Source of the DNA: Sphaerisporangium rubeum
GTDB lineage: Bacteria > Actinomycetota > Actinomycetes > Streptosporangiales > Streptosporangiaceae
Direction of reading: 5' to 3'
NCBI RefSeq assembly: GCF_014207705.1
Contig: NZ_JACHIU010000001.1
Span: 3,836,501 to 3,900,500, forward strand
DNA length: 64,000 nucleotides
The notes under the pieces are model-generated. The model saw nothing but the letters and a program-made list of their open reading frames with translations. It was not told the origin of the DNA and ran no database searches. Position numbers and translations under genes: made by a program. Position 1 is the first letter of the stretch; each line of letters starts with the position of its first letter. This document shows, piece after piece, positions 26,885 through 36,560 of the stretch.

Positions 26885-27181
26885 TTAGGCGATCCCTTCG
26901 ACGGTGGTCATCTCGGTCAGGCCGGAGATCGTCAGGACGGGGGCGAGCAGGGGATTGGCGACCAGCCGGATGCGCTCGGCGTGGGAGAACAGGACGGTCA
27001 GGCCGGCGCTGTCGAGGTACTCCACCGCTCTCATGTCGACGAGCAACGGGCCGGCGCCGGTGGACTCGGCCAGGGCCTCGTCCAGTGTGCCGGCGTTGCT
27101 CATGTCGATCTCACCGGTGACGGTGAGGACCGGGGTGCCGTCGGGCCGCTCCGCGGACACCAGGGTCAGGGGGGTGGTCAT
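26885..27181 (-). CDS. STAS-domain anti-sigma factor antagonist
   Basis: This is a 98-residue single STAS domain. The phosphorylatable Ser lies in MRAVEYLDSAGLTVLF, the SpoIIAA/RsbV signature. Its ATG overlaps the TGA of the large kinase/phosphatase gene (ATGA), so it is translationally coupled to it. That protein's PP2C domain would dephosphorylate this antagonist and its HATPase_c_2 domain could phosphorylate it, the usual partner-switch logic. Confidence 0.9.
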   Translation of the reverse strand: MTTPLTLVSAERPDGTPVLTVTGEIDMSNAGTLDEALAESTGAGPLLVDMRAVEYLDSAGLTVLFSHAERIRLVANPLLAPVLTISGLTEMTTVEGIA

Positions 27182-30100
27182 GGGGTGATCCTCGCATGCA
27201 TGTCGACGGTTGTTCCGGCGGCACCGGGATTGATGGTGACCTCGTTCATCAGGGCACGCATGAGAGCGACTCCCCGGCCTCGATGCCGGCTGGCCTCCGG
27301 TTGCGGTGGCTTCCAGTGGCCGGTGTCGGCGACGGTCAGGCGCAGGTCGTCGACGGTGACGACGGCCCGCAGGCGGATCGTGCTGCCCGGAGCGTTGCGG
27401 TGACCGTGCTCGATCGCGTTGGCGCACGCCTCACCTGCGGCGACGAGCACGTTCTGCACCAGGGAAGGGGTGAGCTTGCAGCGGGCCAGCCAGTCGCGCA
27501 GGGCCGCGCGCACGGGGGCGAGCTGGCTGGACTCGGCGGGGAACGCCATCTCCAGCGGGCCGGGCTGGCGGTACAGCAGCAGCGCGACGTCGTCGTTGAA
27601 GCCGTCCTCGGGGATGAGGCGGGTCATGATGTCGGCCGCGAGGTCCTCGATGGGGATGGTCCGGCCGGCCTGGACGGCGGCGCCGGCCTGGTCGATGCCG
27701 GCGGTGAGGGGACGGCGGCGGCGCTCCACCAGGCCGTCGGTGTACAGCAGCAGGGTGGACCGCGCCGGCATGATGGCCGTGGCCTCGGGCCGGGGGTGGC
27801 CGGGCCGTACGGCCAGCGGGGTCGAGCGGCCGCCTTCGAGCAGTTCGGTGGTGCCGTCGGCGTGCGCGAGGATGCCGGGGGGGTGACCGGCGCTGGAGTA
27901 CACCAGCTCACCGGTGGCGCCGTCCAGGACACCGCAGAAGACGGTGGTGCACCTGGCGCCGGGGACGAGCGCGGCGAACCGGTCGAGCGCGGCGAACACC
28001 TGCGCCGGGCCGGCGTCCTGGAGCAGCAGCGCGCGGCAGGCGCTGCGCAGCTGCCCCATGACGGCGGCCGCGGGAAGGCCGCGGCCCACGCAGTCGCCGA
28101 CGACGATCCCGATGCGCTCACCGGCGAGCGGCACGATGTCGTACCAGTCGCCGCCGACCTCCAGCGGCCGGCTGGCCGGTTCGTAGCGCACGGCGAACCC
28201 GTCGGGCAGCCGTGAGGGGCCGAGGATGGCCCGTTGCAGGGCCACGGCGGCCTCACGCTGCTGGTCGAGCTGGTGCACGCGGTGCAGGCCCTGGCCGAGG
28301 TGGCCGGCGAGCAGCGCGAGCAGGGTCTGGTCCTCGCCGGTGAACGGCCGGTTCTGGCCGAGGTCGATCCACAGGGCCAGCAGCCCGTCGGGGTGGTCCA
28401 GGCAGATGCCGGCCCCGCCGGCCACGGGGGCCAGCGGACGCAGCGGCGGCTCCTCACGCAGCGCGGCCAGTCTCTCACGCACGTGCTGCTGCAGATCGGG
28501 CCAGCCGGCGCCGGCCGGCGCGGTGACCGGCTCGGCCGGCGTGTCGCCGCTCCAGACGACGCCGGCGACGCGGCGCGCCTGCCAGACCTCCTGGAACGTC
28601 TCCAGCGCTCCGCGCACGGCGTCGGCCAGGTCGTCGGCCTGGGACAGGCGCATGCTGAGGGCCGCGAGCGCGCTCTCCCGCTGCACCAGGTGACGTTCGG
28701 CGGTGACGTCCCGCAAGGTGCCGACGACGTGCCGCCGGCCGCTGTCGGGGTCGGTGACGTCGCTGAAGGTGGCGGCGATCCACACCTGGTGGCCGTCGCG
28801 GTGGTTGAGGGGGATCACGCAGTTGCCCCGGCCTTCGCCGATCAGCCGCGCGAACGCCTCGGCGACCGCGGCGTGGGCCTGCGGGTCGTCGGCGGCGTCC
28901 GGCCACCAGGGGTGCTGAGCGGCGTAGGGGAGGTTCTCGGGCCCGTAGCCGAGGATGTCGGTGAACGCCGAGTTGATCTCGACGACGGCGCCGTTCTCGT
29001 CGACGACGAAGAACGCTTCCTGCAGGGAGTCGATCATGGCGTTGCGCCAGCGGATGTGGTGGCTGCGCATCCGGGCCAGCTCGACGTTGGCCCGGACCCG
29101 GGCCAGCAGCTCCGCGGCGGTGAACGGCTTGACCAGGTAGTCGTCGGCTCCGGCCTCGAGGCCCTCGATGGAGGCCTCCTGGCCCGCGCGGGCCGACAGC
29201 AGCAGGACCGGCACGTCGGCGGTGCGCGGGTCGGACCGCAGCGCCGAGACCAGCGCGAGGCCGTCCAGGCGCGGCATCATCACGTCGCTGACCACCAGCG
29301 CCGGCGCTTCGGCGCGGACGGCGTCCAGCGCATCCATGCCGTCGCCGACGGCGTCGACCCGGTAGCCCGCTCCCTTGAGCAGCCGGGTCAGGTATTCGCG
29401 CATGTCGGCGTTGTCGTCGGCGATCAGCACCCGTGGCGGCGTGCCGTCACCGGGGGCCGGGGAGTGCCCGGTGGCGGACATGGCCGTCTCGTCGGCCGGC
29501 GCGCCGCCGTCGGGGAGCCAGCGCATGGCCTCCTCAAGGAACGGGCTGGCGGTGGCCGACACCGCTTCCGGCGCCTTGGGGGGCACCAGGCTGCCGTCCT
29601 GCAGGTGGGCCGTGCCGAACGGCAGGCGGATGGTGAAGGTCGTGCCCTGGCCTTCGACGCTGGTCGCGGTGATGGTGCCGCCGTGCAGGGCCACCAGTTC
29701 CTGCACCAGGGCGAGGCCGATGCCGCTGCCTTCGTTGGAGCGCGACCGCGCGCTCTCGATGCGGTGGAACCGCTCGAACAGCCGCGGCACCTCGTCGGCC
29801 GGCACACCGATCCCGGTGTCGGTGACGGTCACCACCGCGCCGGTGGCGGACGCGCGCACCACGACGCCGATCGAGCCTTCGAAGGTGAACTTCAAGGCGT
29901 TGCTCAGCAGGTTGAGCACCACCTTCTCCCACATGTCGCGGTCGATGTACACCGGCTCGGCCAGTGGGGGGCAGTCGACCGTGAAGGTCAGGCCGGCCTT
30001 GTCGATGGCGGAGCGGAAGACGCTGGCCAGCTCGGCGGTCACGGCGGCCAGGTCCACCGGCTCGTAGCGGGCCTGCATGCGGCCGGCTTCGAGGCGGGAG

Positions 30101-31341
30101 AAGTCCAGCAGGGTGTTGACGAGTTTGCCGAGGCGCAGCCCGTTGCGGTGCACGACGTCGAGGTCCTCGCGCACCTGCGGCGGCGCGTCGGCCAGTGCGG
30201 CCCGCAGTTCCTGCACCGGCCCCATGATCAGGCTGAGGGGGGTGCGGAACTCGTGGCTGATGTTGGAGAAGAAGACCGTCTTGGCGCGGTCGAGCTCGGC
30301 CAGCTCCTCGGCCCTGCGCTGCTGCGCCTGGTAGCTGCGCGCGCTGGCGATCCCCGTGGCGACGTGACCGGCGGCCAGCTCGACGAAACCGCGGTAACCG
30401 TCGTCCAGGGCCCGGTACCGGTTGAGCGCGGCCACCAGGAACCCGTACGGCGCGCCGCCTTGCCGTGGCAACGGCACGACCAGTGCGTGCGTCGGCGGGT
30501 CGGGCCAGTCGCCGTGCGGGAGGCCGGTGAACGGCCCGCCGTCGAGGGGCACCACCATCGATTCGCCTCTGGCGAGCTCGGCCGCCGGCCACACCGCGCC
30601 GGGGTCACCGGATGCCAGGGTGGGGGGTGCGGCCGGGTGTCCCGCGGTGATCCCGGTCGCGGCGGCCAGCCGCGCGCCGCCGTCGTCGTCGAACAGGTAC
30701 GTCAGCGTGAACGGCAGGTCGCGCTGGTTGCGGCCGAGCTGGCGGCCGGTGAAGGCCAGCATTTCCTTCTCGGTGCGGACCACGCTGGGGTCGGAGCCGA
30801 GGTCACGCAGCGTCGCCATGCGCCGCTCGCCGATGACCCGCTCGGTCTCCTCGCTGACGACGCACAGCATGCCGACCACCGCGCCGTCGTCGTCGCGCAG
30901 CGGGCTGTAGGAGAAGGTGTGGTAGGTCTCCTCGGGGTAGCCCGACCTTTCCAGGTACAGCAGAAGCGCCTCGTCCCAGGTCGCCTCTCCTGTGGCCAGC
31001 ACCGCATCGATCCGGGGGCCGATGTCGTCCCAGATCTCGGCCCACACCTCATTGGCGGGCCTGCCGAGGGCCCACGGGTACTTGTGGCCCAGGGTGTCGC
31101 GGCGGTAGGCCGCGTTGCAGAAGAACGTCAGCTCCGGCCCGTACGCCATCCACATGGAGAACCGGGACGGCAGCAGGATGCTGACCGCCGTGCGCAGGCT
31201 CTGCGGCCACTCCCCCGGCGGCCCGAGCGCGGTGGCGTGCCAGTCGACCAGCGCCAGATCACGGCCGATCTCGTCGTCGACCGTGAAGACCTTGGCTCCG
31301 TCCGCCGCAGGCCCGCGCTCGGCTTCGTCATGGCGCGTCAT
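27178..31341 (-). CDS. Giant PAS-GAF-histidine kinase-receiver-PAS-GAF-PP2C-HATPase protein
   Basis: This is a 1387-residue signalling protein with a full phosphorelay and a partner-switch output. PAS-like sensor about 25-165; GAF-like about 180-335; HisKA with His363 in SNISHEFRTPLS; HATPase about 460-578 (NLLSNALKF, GSGIGLALV); receiver about 637-755 with Asp686 in VVSDVMMP; PAS about 770-885; GAF-like about 895-1020; SpoIIE/PP2C about 1050-1258 (ASRPLEVGGDWYDIV, GDCVGRGLPAA, FNDDVALLL); RsbW-like HATPase about 1262-1384 (AAGEACANAIEHG). There is no membrane segment, so it is cytosolic. The ATG at 31341 follows GAAGGG. It is cotranscribed with a STAS gene and divergent from another. A linked sigma factor is not seen. 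Confidence 0.93.
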   Translation of the reverse strand: MTRHDEAERGPAADGAKVFTVDDEIGRDLALVDWHATALGPPGEWPQSLRTAVSILLPSRFSMWMAYGPELTFFCNAAYRRDTLGHKYPWALGRPANEVWAEIWDDIGPRIDAVLATGEATWDEALLLYLERSGYPEETYHTFSYSPLRDDDGAVVGMLCVVSEETERVIGERRMATLRDLGSDPSVVRTEKEMLAFTGRQLGRNQRDLPFTLTYLFDDDGGARLAAATGITAGHPAAPPTLASGDPGAVWPAAELARGESMVVPLDGGPFTGLPHGDWPDPPTHALVVPLPRQGGAPYGFLVAALNRYRALDDGYRGFVELAAGHVATGIASARSYQAQQRRAEELAELDRAKTVFFSNISHEFRTPLSLIMGPVQELRAALADAPPQVREDLDVVHRNGLRLGKLVNTLLDFSRLEAGRMQARYEPVDLAAVTAELASVFRSAIDKAGLTFTVDCPPLAEPVYIDRDMWEKVVLNLLSNALKFTFEGSIGVVVRASATGAVVTVTDTGIGVPADEVPRLFERFHRIESARSRSNEGSGIGLALVQELVALHGGTITATSVEGQGTTFTIRLPFGTAHLQDGSLVPPKAPEAVSATASPFLEEAMRWLPDGGAPADETAMSATGHSPAPGDGTPPRVLIADDNADMREYLTRLLKGAGYRVDAVGDGMDALDAVRAEAPALVVSDVMMPRLDGLALVSALRSDPRTADVPVLLLSARAGQEASIEGLEAGADDYLVKPFTAAELLARVRANVELARMRSHHIRWRNAMIDSLQEAFFVVDENGAVVEINSAFTDILGYGPENLPYAAQHPWWPDAADDPQAHAAVAEAFARLIGEGRGNCVIPLNHRDGHQVWIAATFSDVTDPDSGRRHVVGTLRDVTAERHLVQRESALAALSMRLSQADDLADAVRGALETFQEVWQARRVAGVVWSGDTPAEPVTAPAGAGWPDLQQHVRERLAALREEPPLRPLAPVAGGAGICLDHPDGLLALWIDLGQNRPFTGEDQTLLALLAGHLGQGLHRVHQLDQQREAAVALQRAILGPSRLPDGFAVRYEPASRPLEVGGDWYDIVPLAGERIGIVVGDCVGRGLPAAAVMGQLRSACRALLLQDAGPAQVFAALDRFAALVPGARCTTVFCGVLDGATGELVYSSAGHPPGILAHADGTTELLEGGRSTPLAVRPGHPRPEATAIMPARSTLLLYTDGLVERRRRPLTAGIDQAGAAVQAGRTIPIEDLAADIMTRLIPEDGFNDDVALLLYRQPGPLEMAFPAESSQLAPVRAALRDWLARCKLTPSLVQNVLVAAGEACANAIEHGHRNAPGSTIRLRAVVTVDDLRLTVADTGHWKPPQPEASRHRGRGVALMRALMNEVTINPGAAGTTVDMHARITP

Positions 31342-31680
31342 CTGACACCCTTCCACGTTCGGCGGGCACGGCCCCCCCACGGGCCTCGCACCTCGCCGCT
31401 CGCACCCTTGCCCGGATCGGGACATGATACGCAGGCTGTACAAGTCGCAGGTCAACGGATACGTACAATAGGGCAATCCGAAGGGTCGCCGTGCCGCCGT
31501 GCCGCGTCCGGCGGGCCGCACGGGGAGTTCCGGCGTCCCGATCAGGCTGCCGGGAGCCCACGGCCTGCTCGCCGCCGTGTTTAGACTGATCGGTATCCTG
31601 GCCGGAGCGCGTGTCCGGCGGCGCCGCGGTGCTCGCCTGTCCGTGCCGGTCCCGACGATCGCCGTCTCTCAGGAGCCTTG
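31342..31680. other. 339-bp divergent intergenic region
   Basis: This must carry the promoters of the kinase/phosphatase (minus) and the STAS gene (plus). An AT-richer patch around 31420-31475 includes two TTGTAC hexamers on the minus strand, 25 bp apart start to start, and a TTGACC, but no convincing full promoter could be assigned. Confidence 0.4.
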
Positions 31681-32037
31681 GTGCAGCAAGACAACGGTCT
31701 GACCGTCACGCTCCAGCCGCACTCGGCGCGGCTTCACGTGCTGAGCGTGGCCGGTGACCTGGATCATCACACCTCACCGCGCCTGCGAGACGCTCTGGCC
31801 GAGCACACGTTCAGCCCCGGTGACGGGCTGGTGGTCGACCTGTCTGAGCTGAAGTTCTGCGACTCCACCGGCATCTCGATCCTGATCGCGGCGCACCAGC
31901 GGGCCCAGGAGTCCGACGTCGCGCTGGCCCTCGCCGGCCTGGATCCCGACATCGCGCACATCTTCCAGATCATGGGCCTGGACCGGTTGTTCGCGTTCTA
32001 CCAGACTCCTGAGCAGGCCGTCGCGGCGCTGAGCTGA
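31681..32037 (+). CDS. STAS-domain anti-sigma factor antagonist
   Basis: This 118-residue STAS protein reads RLHVLSVAGDLDHHTSPRLRDAL, then VVDLSELKFCDSTGISILIAA with the phospho-acceptor Ser in CDSTG. GTG at 31681 follows AGGAG; a TTG three bases earlier is in frame but less well placed. It is divergent from the multi-domain phosphatase. It is probably a second input or output of the same switch. Confidence 0.9.
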   Translation: MQQDNGLTVTLQPHSARLHVLSVAGDLDHHTSPRLRDALAEHTFSPGDGLVVDLSELKFCDSTGISILIAAHQRAQESDVALALAGLDPDIAHIFQIMGLDRLFAFYQTPEQAVAALS

Positions 32038-32055
32038 CAATCCGCCGGCGGCCGG

Positions 32056-33060
32056 TCAGCCTGCGCGCAGGGCCCGCAGCGACTGGCGCAGCGAGCTGAG
32101 GGTGGCGAAGACGGCGGTGGGTTCGTAGCCGCAGTGGGCCATGCAGTTGGCGCAGCGCGGGTCGTGGCCGCGGCCGTAGGCGTCCCAGTCGGTCTCCTCG
32201 ACCAGTTCACGGTAGGTGCGCGCGTAGCCGTCGGCCATCAGGTAGCACGGCCGCTGCCAGCCGTGCAGGGAGTACGACGGGATGGCCCACGCCGTGCAGG
32301 GGAAGTCGGCCTTGCCTTCCAGGAAGTCCAGGAACAGCGGTGAGTGGCTCAGGCGCCACCGTTCGCGGTTGCCTCCGGCGAACGCGGCGCGGAACAGGGC
32401 TCTGGTGTCCCGCACACCGAGGAAGTGTTCCTGGTCGGGTGCCTTGGTGTAGGCGTACGCCGGGGAGATCATCATCTGGTCCACGGCCAGGTCGTCGTTG
32501 AGGTAGTCCAGCACCTCGATGACGGTGCGCGGCGTGTCGGTGGAGAAGAACGTCGTGTTGGTGGTGACGCGGAAGCCGCGGCGGCGGCACTCGCGCACGG
32601 CCGCCACGGCCTCGTCGAACGTCCCCGGCCGGCACACCGAAGTGTCGTGCCGGTCGCGCAGCCCGTCGATGTGCACGGTCCAGGCGAAGTACCGCGACGG
32701 GGTGAACTGGTCGATCTTCTTGGGGATGAGCAGCGCGTTGGTGCACAGGAACACGTACCGCTTCATGGCCACCAGGCGGCGCACCATCTCCCCGATCTGC
32801 GGGTGCATCAGCGGTTCGCCGCCGGCGATGGACACCATCGGCGCGCCGCTCTCCTCGACGGCCGCGACGGCCTGGTCCACCGGCATGCGGCGCCGCAGCA
32901 CGTCGGCGGGATGCTGGATCTTGCCGCAGCCGGCGCACGCCAGGTTGCACGCGAACAGCGGTTCCAGTTCCACCAGCAGCGGGAAGCGTCTGCGGCCGCG
33001 TAGCCGCTGACGCAGGATGTAGGTGCCGATGCGCAGGCTCTGCCGCACAGGGATCGTCAT
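32056..33060 (-). CDS. hpnH: HpnH, adenosylhopane synthase (radical SAM)
   Basis: This 334-residue radical SAM enzyme joins an adenosyl radical to diploptene to give adenosylhopane, the first side-chain step. The cluster motif is ACNLACAGC (CxxxCxxC), preceded by FPLLVELEPLF. Other marks are VSIAGGEPLMHP and a Cys-rich C-terminus CANCMAHCGYEPTAV typical of HpnH. Its ATG overlaps the stop of hpnG by four bases. It is the last gene of the minus-strand hopanoid operon. Confidence 0.95.
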   Translation of the reverse strand: MTIPVRQSLRIGTYILRQRLRGRRRFPLLVELEPLFACNLACAGCGKIQHPADVLRRRMPVDQAVAAVEESGAPMVSIAGGEPLMHPQIGEMVRRLVAMKRYVFLCTNALLIPKKIDQFTPSRYFAWTVHIDGLRDRHDTSVCRPGTFDEAVAAVRECRRRGFRVTTNTTFFSTDTPRTVIEVLDYLNDDLAVDQMMISPAYAYTKAPDQEHFLGVRDTRALFRAAFAGGNRERWRLSHSPLFLDFLEGKADFPCTAWAIPSYSLHGWQRPCYLMADGYARTYRELVEETDWDAYGRGHDPRCANCMAHCGYEPTAVFATLSSLRQSLRALRAG

Positions 33061-33662
33061 GGCCGCCCCTTTCCGTGGTCGGCGGCCCAGCGCGAAAGGA
33101 CCGGCCCGAGCCGCCGCAGCGTCCGCAGTGCCGCCGGCCCGCCGCGTACCATGGCCGCGCTGAGCAGCGGCGCGGCCGGGGTGTCCACCACGACCCGCGC
33201 CACGGCGTGCGCCGCCGCGCCGGGACCGGGGACCCTCAGCGCGGCGGCCAGCAGCGGCCCCGACTCCATGTCCACCGCGCGTGCGCCGGTGGTGGCGAGG
33301 CGGTCACGCGCCGCGCCGGTCACCAGACGGCCGGCGGTGACCAGCGGCCCGACCTGCACGGGGATGCCTGCCTTGTCCAGCTCGGCGGCGAGCGGCCACG
33401 CCGAGGGGCACGGCAGGGAGCGGCCGGCGTAGCGGACCTCGGCCGCGACCAGCACGTCCCCCGGCGTGAGGCCGTCGTCCAGCGCGCCGGCGAACCCGGT
33501 CACGGCGACCGCGCGGCAGGCCCGCAGCCGGGCCCCGGCCCGGTCGGCGCGGCGCGGCCCCATGCCGGTGCGCACCACGGTCACCCCGTCGCCGGGCCGC
33601 AGGCCCCGGGCCACGGCGCGTGCCTCCACGCCGAGCGCGACGCAGATCACCAGGCCGCTCAC
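33057..33662 (-). CDS. hpnG: HpnG, hopanoid nucleoside phosphorylase
   Basis: This 201-residue protein of the purine phosphorylase family removes adenine from adenosylhopane to give ribosylhopane. It begins GLVICVALGVEARAVARGL and has VTGFAGALDDGLTPGDVLVA and the substrate-binding ARAVDMESGPLLAAAL. GTG start overlaps the shc stop (GTGA), and its stop overlaps hpnH. Position between shc and hpnH is the conserved order. Confidence 0.92.
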   Translation of the reverse strand: MSGLVICVALGVEARAVARGLRPGDGVTVVRTGMGPRRADRAGARLRACRAVAVTGFAGALDDGLTPGDVLVAAEVRYAGRSLPCPSAWPLAAELDKAGIPVQVGPLVTAGRLVTGAARDRLATTGARAVDMESGPLLAAALRVPGPGAAAHAVARVVVDTPAAPLLSAAMVRGGPAALRTLRRLGPVLSRWAADHGKGRP

Positions 33663-35551
33663 CCGGCGCCGTTCCCGCGCAGGTACCGGCCGAGTGCCAT
33701 GATCGGGAACACCAGCCGGTACAGGTGGTAGTTGATGGAGAAGTCGCCGGGGAACCCGGTGCCGGTGTAGTACGGCTCGTCCCAGGTGCCGCTCGGCAGC
33801 CGGGTGCGCACCAGCCACCCGATCCCGGCGTCCACCGCGGGGGAACGTTCCCCGGCGGCGAGCAGCGCGATCAGGGCCCAGGCGGTCTGCGACGCGGTGG
33901 AGTGGCCGCGGCCGATCCACCGGGGGTCGCGGTAGGACCGCATGTCCTCGCCCCAGCCTCCGTCGGGGTTCTGGTGCCGTTCCAGCCACGTCACGGCCCG
34001 CCGTACCGCGGGATGAGCGGCGGGGACACCGGCGGCGGCCAGGGCCGGCAGCACGGCGCCGGTGCCGTAGACGTGGTTGGCCCCCCAGCGGCCGAACCAC
34101 GACCCGCCGGGTTCCTGCGCGCGCAGCAGCCACCGCACACCGCGCCGCAGCACCTCGGGGTCGGCCGGCGGTTCCGCGGCCAGGGCCTCCACGACGTGCG
34201 CGGTGACGTCGGCCGTCGGCGGGTCGATCACCGCGCCGAAGTCGCAGAACGGCAGCCGCCTGATCAGCTCGCGGGTGTTGTCGGCGTCGAACGCGGCGAA
34301 CCCGCCGTCGCGGCACGCCATGCCGGCCATCCACCGCACCCCCCGGTCGACGGCGGGCCGTACGCCGGGCAGGGGGACGCGGCGCAGCGCCAGCACCACC
34401 TCCGCGGTGTCGTCGGTGTCGGGGTAGCCGTCGTTGTCGAACTCGAAGGCCCAGCCACCCGGCGCCAGTCCCGGCCGCCGCACCGACCAGTCCCCCGGGC
34501 CGCGTACCTCCTCGCCGAGCAGCCACACCGCCGCCTGCGTCACGGCGGGGTGATCGGCCGGCACGCCGGCGTCCAGCAGCGCGGTGACGGCGAGCGCGGT
34601 GTCCCACACCGGGGACTGGCAGGCCTCCATGCGGCGGCCCTGCTCGTCGCGCACGGTGAACCGGTCGAACCCCGAAAGGCCCCGGCGCATGACGGGGTGA
34701 TCGGTGGCGTACCCCGACACGTGCAGCGCGATCAGCGAGTACACCCAGGGAGGCTGGATCCCGCCCCACGACCCGTCGGCCTCCTGCCGCGCCACGATCC
34801 ACTCCATGGCCCGCCGCAGCGCCGCGCGCCGCAGGCCCGGCAGGGGACGGCGATCGTACCGGCGCAGCAGACGGTCGACCGCGCCGATCACCCCGCGGTG
34901 ACGTCCCCGCAGGGCCGGCCGGCCGGTCCGCAGCTCGGCCAGGTCGAACGGCAGTGGCCGCACCGGCCGGTGCGCCGCCACCACGGTCAGCGGCACGATG
35001 GTCTGCCTGGCCCAGCAGGCCCAGTCGTACACGTTCAAAGGGCACCACTGCGGCAGCAGGACCAGCTCCGGCGGCAGCGCCGGCAGGTCGTCCCAGCGCC
35101 ACTGGCCGAACAGCGCCAGCCAGATACGGGTGAACACCCGTGCCGACCCGATGCCGCCGCCGCGCCGTGCGAACGCCGCCGCGGCCCGCATGTGCGGCTC
35201 CCCCGGCGGGTCCCCCGCCAGCCGCAGCGCGGTGTAGGCCTCGATGGTCGTGGACAGGTCCCCCGGTCCGCCGTGGAAGGTGGCCCAGGTGCCGTCGGGC
35301 CGCTGCTCCCGGCGGATCCACCGCGCCGCCTCGTCGGTGTCCCGCCGCGACCGCACCCCGAGGAACTCCCGCATGAGCAGGTCCTCGGCGTCCATCGTCA
35401 CGTTGGTCCGCAGTTCCCCCTTCCACCACCCGGCCGGGTCGCGCAGCCCGATCAGGTGGTCGCACGCCGCCGCGAGCGCGTGCCCGGCGGCCGTGGCGAG
35501 CGGGCCGGCGGACGCCTCGTCCGCCGCGGCGGTGATGGTGCGTTGTGTCAT
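33659..35551 (-). CDS. shc: Squalene-hopene cyclase
   Basis: This 630-residue terpene cyclase converts squalene to hopene and hopanol. The acid motif DTDD (in DGYPDTDDTAEVVLAL) is the DxDD proton donor. At least four QW-type repeats are visible, for example QRPDGTWATFHGG, QEADGSWGGIQPP, QEPGGSWFGRWG and QNPDGGWGED. It is a monotopic membrane-associated enzyme. The ATG at 35551 lies one base beyond the prenyl synthase stop, so translation is coupled. Confidence 0.96.
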   Translation of the reverse strand: MTQRTITAAADEASAGPLATAAGHALAAACDHLIGLRDPAGWWKGELRTNVTMDAEDLLMREFLGVRSRRDTDEAARWIRREQRPDGTWATFHGGPGDLSTTIEAYTALRLAGDPPGEPHMRAAAAFARRGGGIGSARVFTRIWLALFGQWRWDDLPALPPELVLLPQWCPLNVYDWACWARQTIVPLTVVAAHRPVRPLPFDLAELRTGRPALRGRHRGVIGAVDRLLRRYDRRPLPGLRRAALRRAMEWIVARQEADGSWGGIQPPWVYSLIALHVSGYATDHPVMRRGLSGFDRFTVRDEQGRRMEACQSPVWDTALAVTALLDAGVPADHPAVTQAAVWLLGEEVRGPGDWSVRRPGLAPGGWAFEFDNDGYPDTDDTAEVVLALRRVPLPGVRPAVDRGVRWMAGMACRDGGFAAFDADNTRELIRRLPFCDFGAVIDPPTADVTAHVVEALAAEPPADPEVLRRGVRWLLRAQEPGGSWFGRWGANHVYGTGAVLPALAAAGVPAAHPAVRRAVTWLERHQNPDGGWGEDMRSYRDPRWIGRGHSTASQTAWALIALLAAGERSPAVDAGIGWLVRTRLPSGTWDEPYYTGTGFPGDFSINYHLYRLVFPIMALGRYLRGNGAG

Positions 35552-35552
35552 G

Positions 35553-36560
35553 TCAGTGGTCCCTGGCGGTGATGAAGGCGGCGACGTCGAGGAACTCGGC
35601 GTGGACGGCGGCAGGAAGGCCCGCGTCGGCCAGGCGGCGGTGCGCGACGTCCAGACGGTGCTTGGCCTCCGCCTCGGCCCAGGCCCGGCCGCCGGCGTCC
35701 TCCACCAGGCCGGCCGCCTCGCGCAGGTCCCGCTCCGGCAGGGGGCCGGGCCGGGCCAGCAGGCCGGCCAGGCGCGCACCGGCGGGGGTGCCGCCGGTGA
35801 GCGCGGCCACCACCGGCAGGGTCTTCTTGCGGGCCCGCAGGTCGGAAAGGACGGGCTTGCCGGTGATCTCCGGCGACCCCCAGATCCCCAGCAGGTCGTC
35901 CACGAGCTGGAACGCCAGCCCCGCCTCCTCGCCGAACGCCGCCAGGGCCCGCGTCAGCCCGTCCCCGGCCCCGGCGGCAAGTGCCCCGGCGGCGCAGGCG
36001 CACGACAGCAACGCGCCGGTCTTGTCGGACGACATGCGCAGGCATTCCTCAAGGCCCACCTCGCCGCGCCGTTCGAACGCGAGGTCGGCGGCCTGGCCGG
36101 CGATGAGCCGGCGGGTCGCGGCGCCGAGGGACCGCGCCACCGCGGCGTGACCGGGGGTGCCGGCGACGGCCAGCAGCTCACCGGCCAGCGACAGCAGCGC
36201 GTCCCCGGCGAGGATGGCCTCGGCACGGCCGAACAGGGCCCACGCCGCGGGCCGGTGCCTGCGGGTGCGGTCGCCGTCCATGATGTCGTCGTGCAGCAGC
36301 GAGAACGCGTGCACCAGCTCCACCGCCGCCGCGGCCGGCAGGTCGGGTTCGGCCCCGGCGGCCTTGGACGACAGCACCACCAGGGCCGGACGCAGCGCCT
36401 TGCCGCCGCCGTCGGCGGGACGGCCCTGCGGGTCGGCCCACCCGAAGTGGTAGGCGGCGACCCGGCGGGTCACCGGGTCCAGCCGGTCCACCGCGGCGCG
36501 AAGCACCGGCTCGACCAGCTCGCGGGCCGCCGGCAGCGCGCAGGGCACCACAGGCGTCAT
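35553..36560 (-). CDS. Polyprenyl (farnesyl-type) diphosphate synthase
   Basis: This 335-residue trans-prenyltransferase supplies C15 diphosphate for squalene. The first Asp-rich motif is LLHDDIMDGDRTRR (DDxxD), the second is FQLVDDLLGIWGSP, and the GKALRPALVVL region binds IPP. The Phe/Leu residues before DDxxD (AFSLLHDD) fit a short-chain product. It is embedded between hpnE (4-base overlap) and shc, so it is dedicated to hopanoid synthesis. Confidence 0.92.
   Translation of the reverse strand: MTPVVPCALPAARELVEPVLRAAVDRLDPVTRRVAAYHFGWADPQGRPADGGGKALRPALVVLSSKAAGAEPDLPAAAAVELVHAFSLLHDDIMDGDRTRRHRPAAWALFGRAEAILAGDALLSLAGELLAVAGTPGHAAVARSLGAATRRLIAGQAADLAFERRGEVGLEECLRMSSDKTGALLSCACAAGALAAGAGDGLTRALAAFGEEAGLAFQLVDDLLGIWGSPEITGKPVLSDLRARKKTLPVVAALTGGTPAGARLAGLLARPGPLPERDLREAAGLVEDAGGRAWAEAEAKHRLDVAHRRLADAGLPAAVHAEFLDVAAFITARDH

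Noticed and set aside
28234-31584. A 1116-codon plus-strand frame opposite the large kinase/phosphatase
   Set aside because: It mirrors the codon structure of the real minus-strand gene; composition is Val/Gly/Asp/His-rich without motifs.
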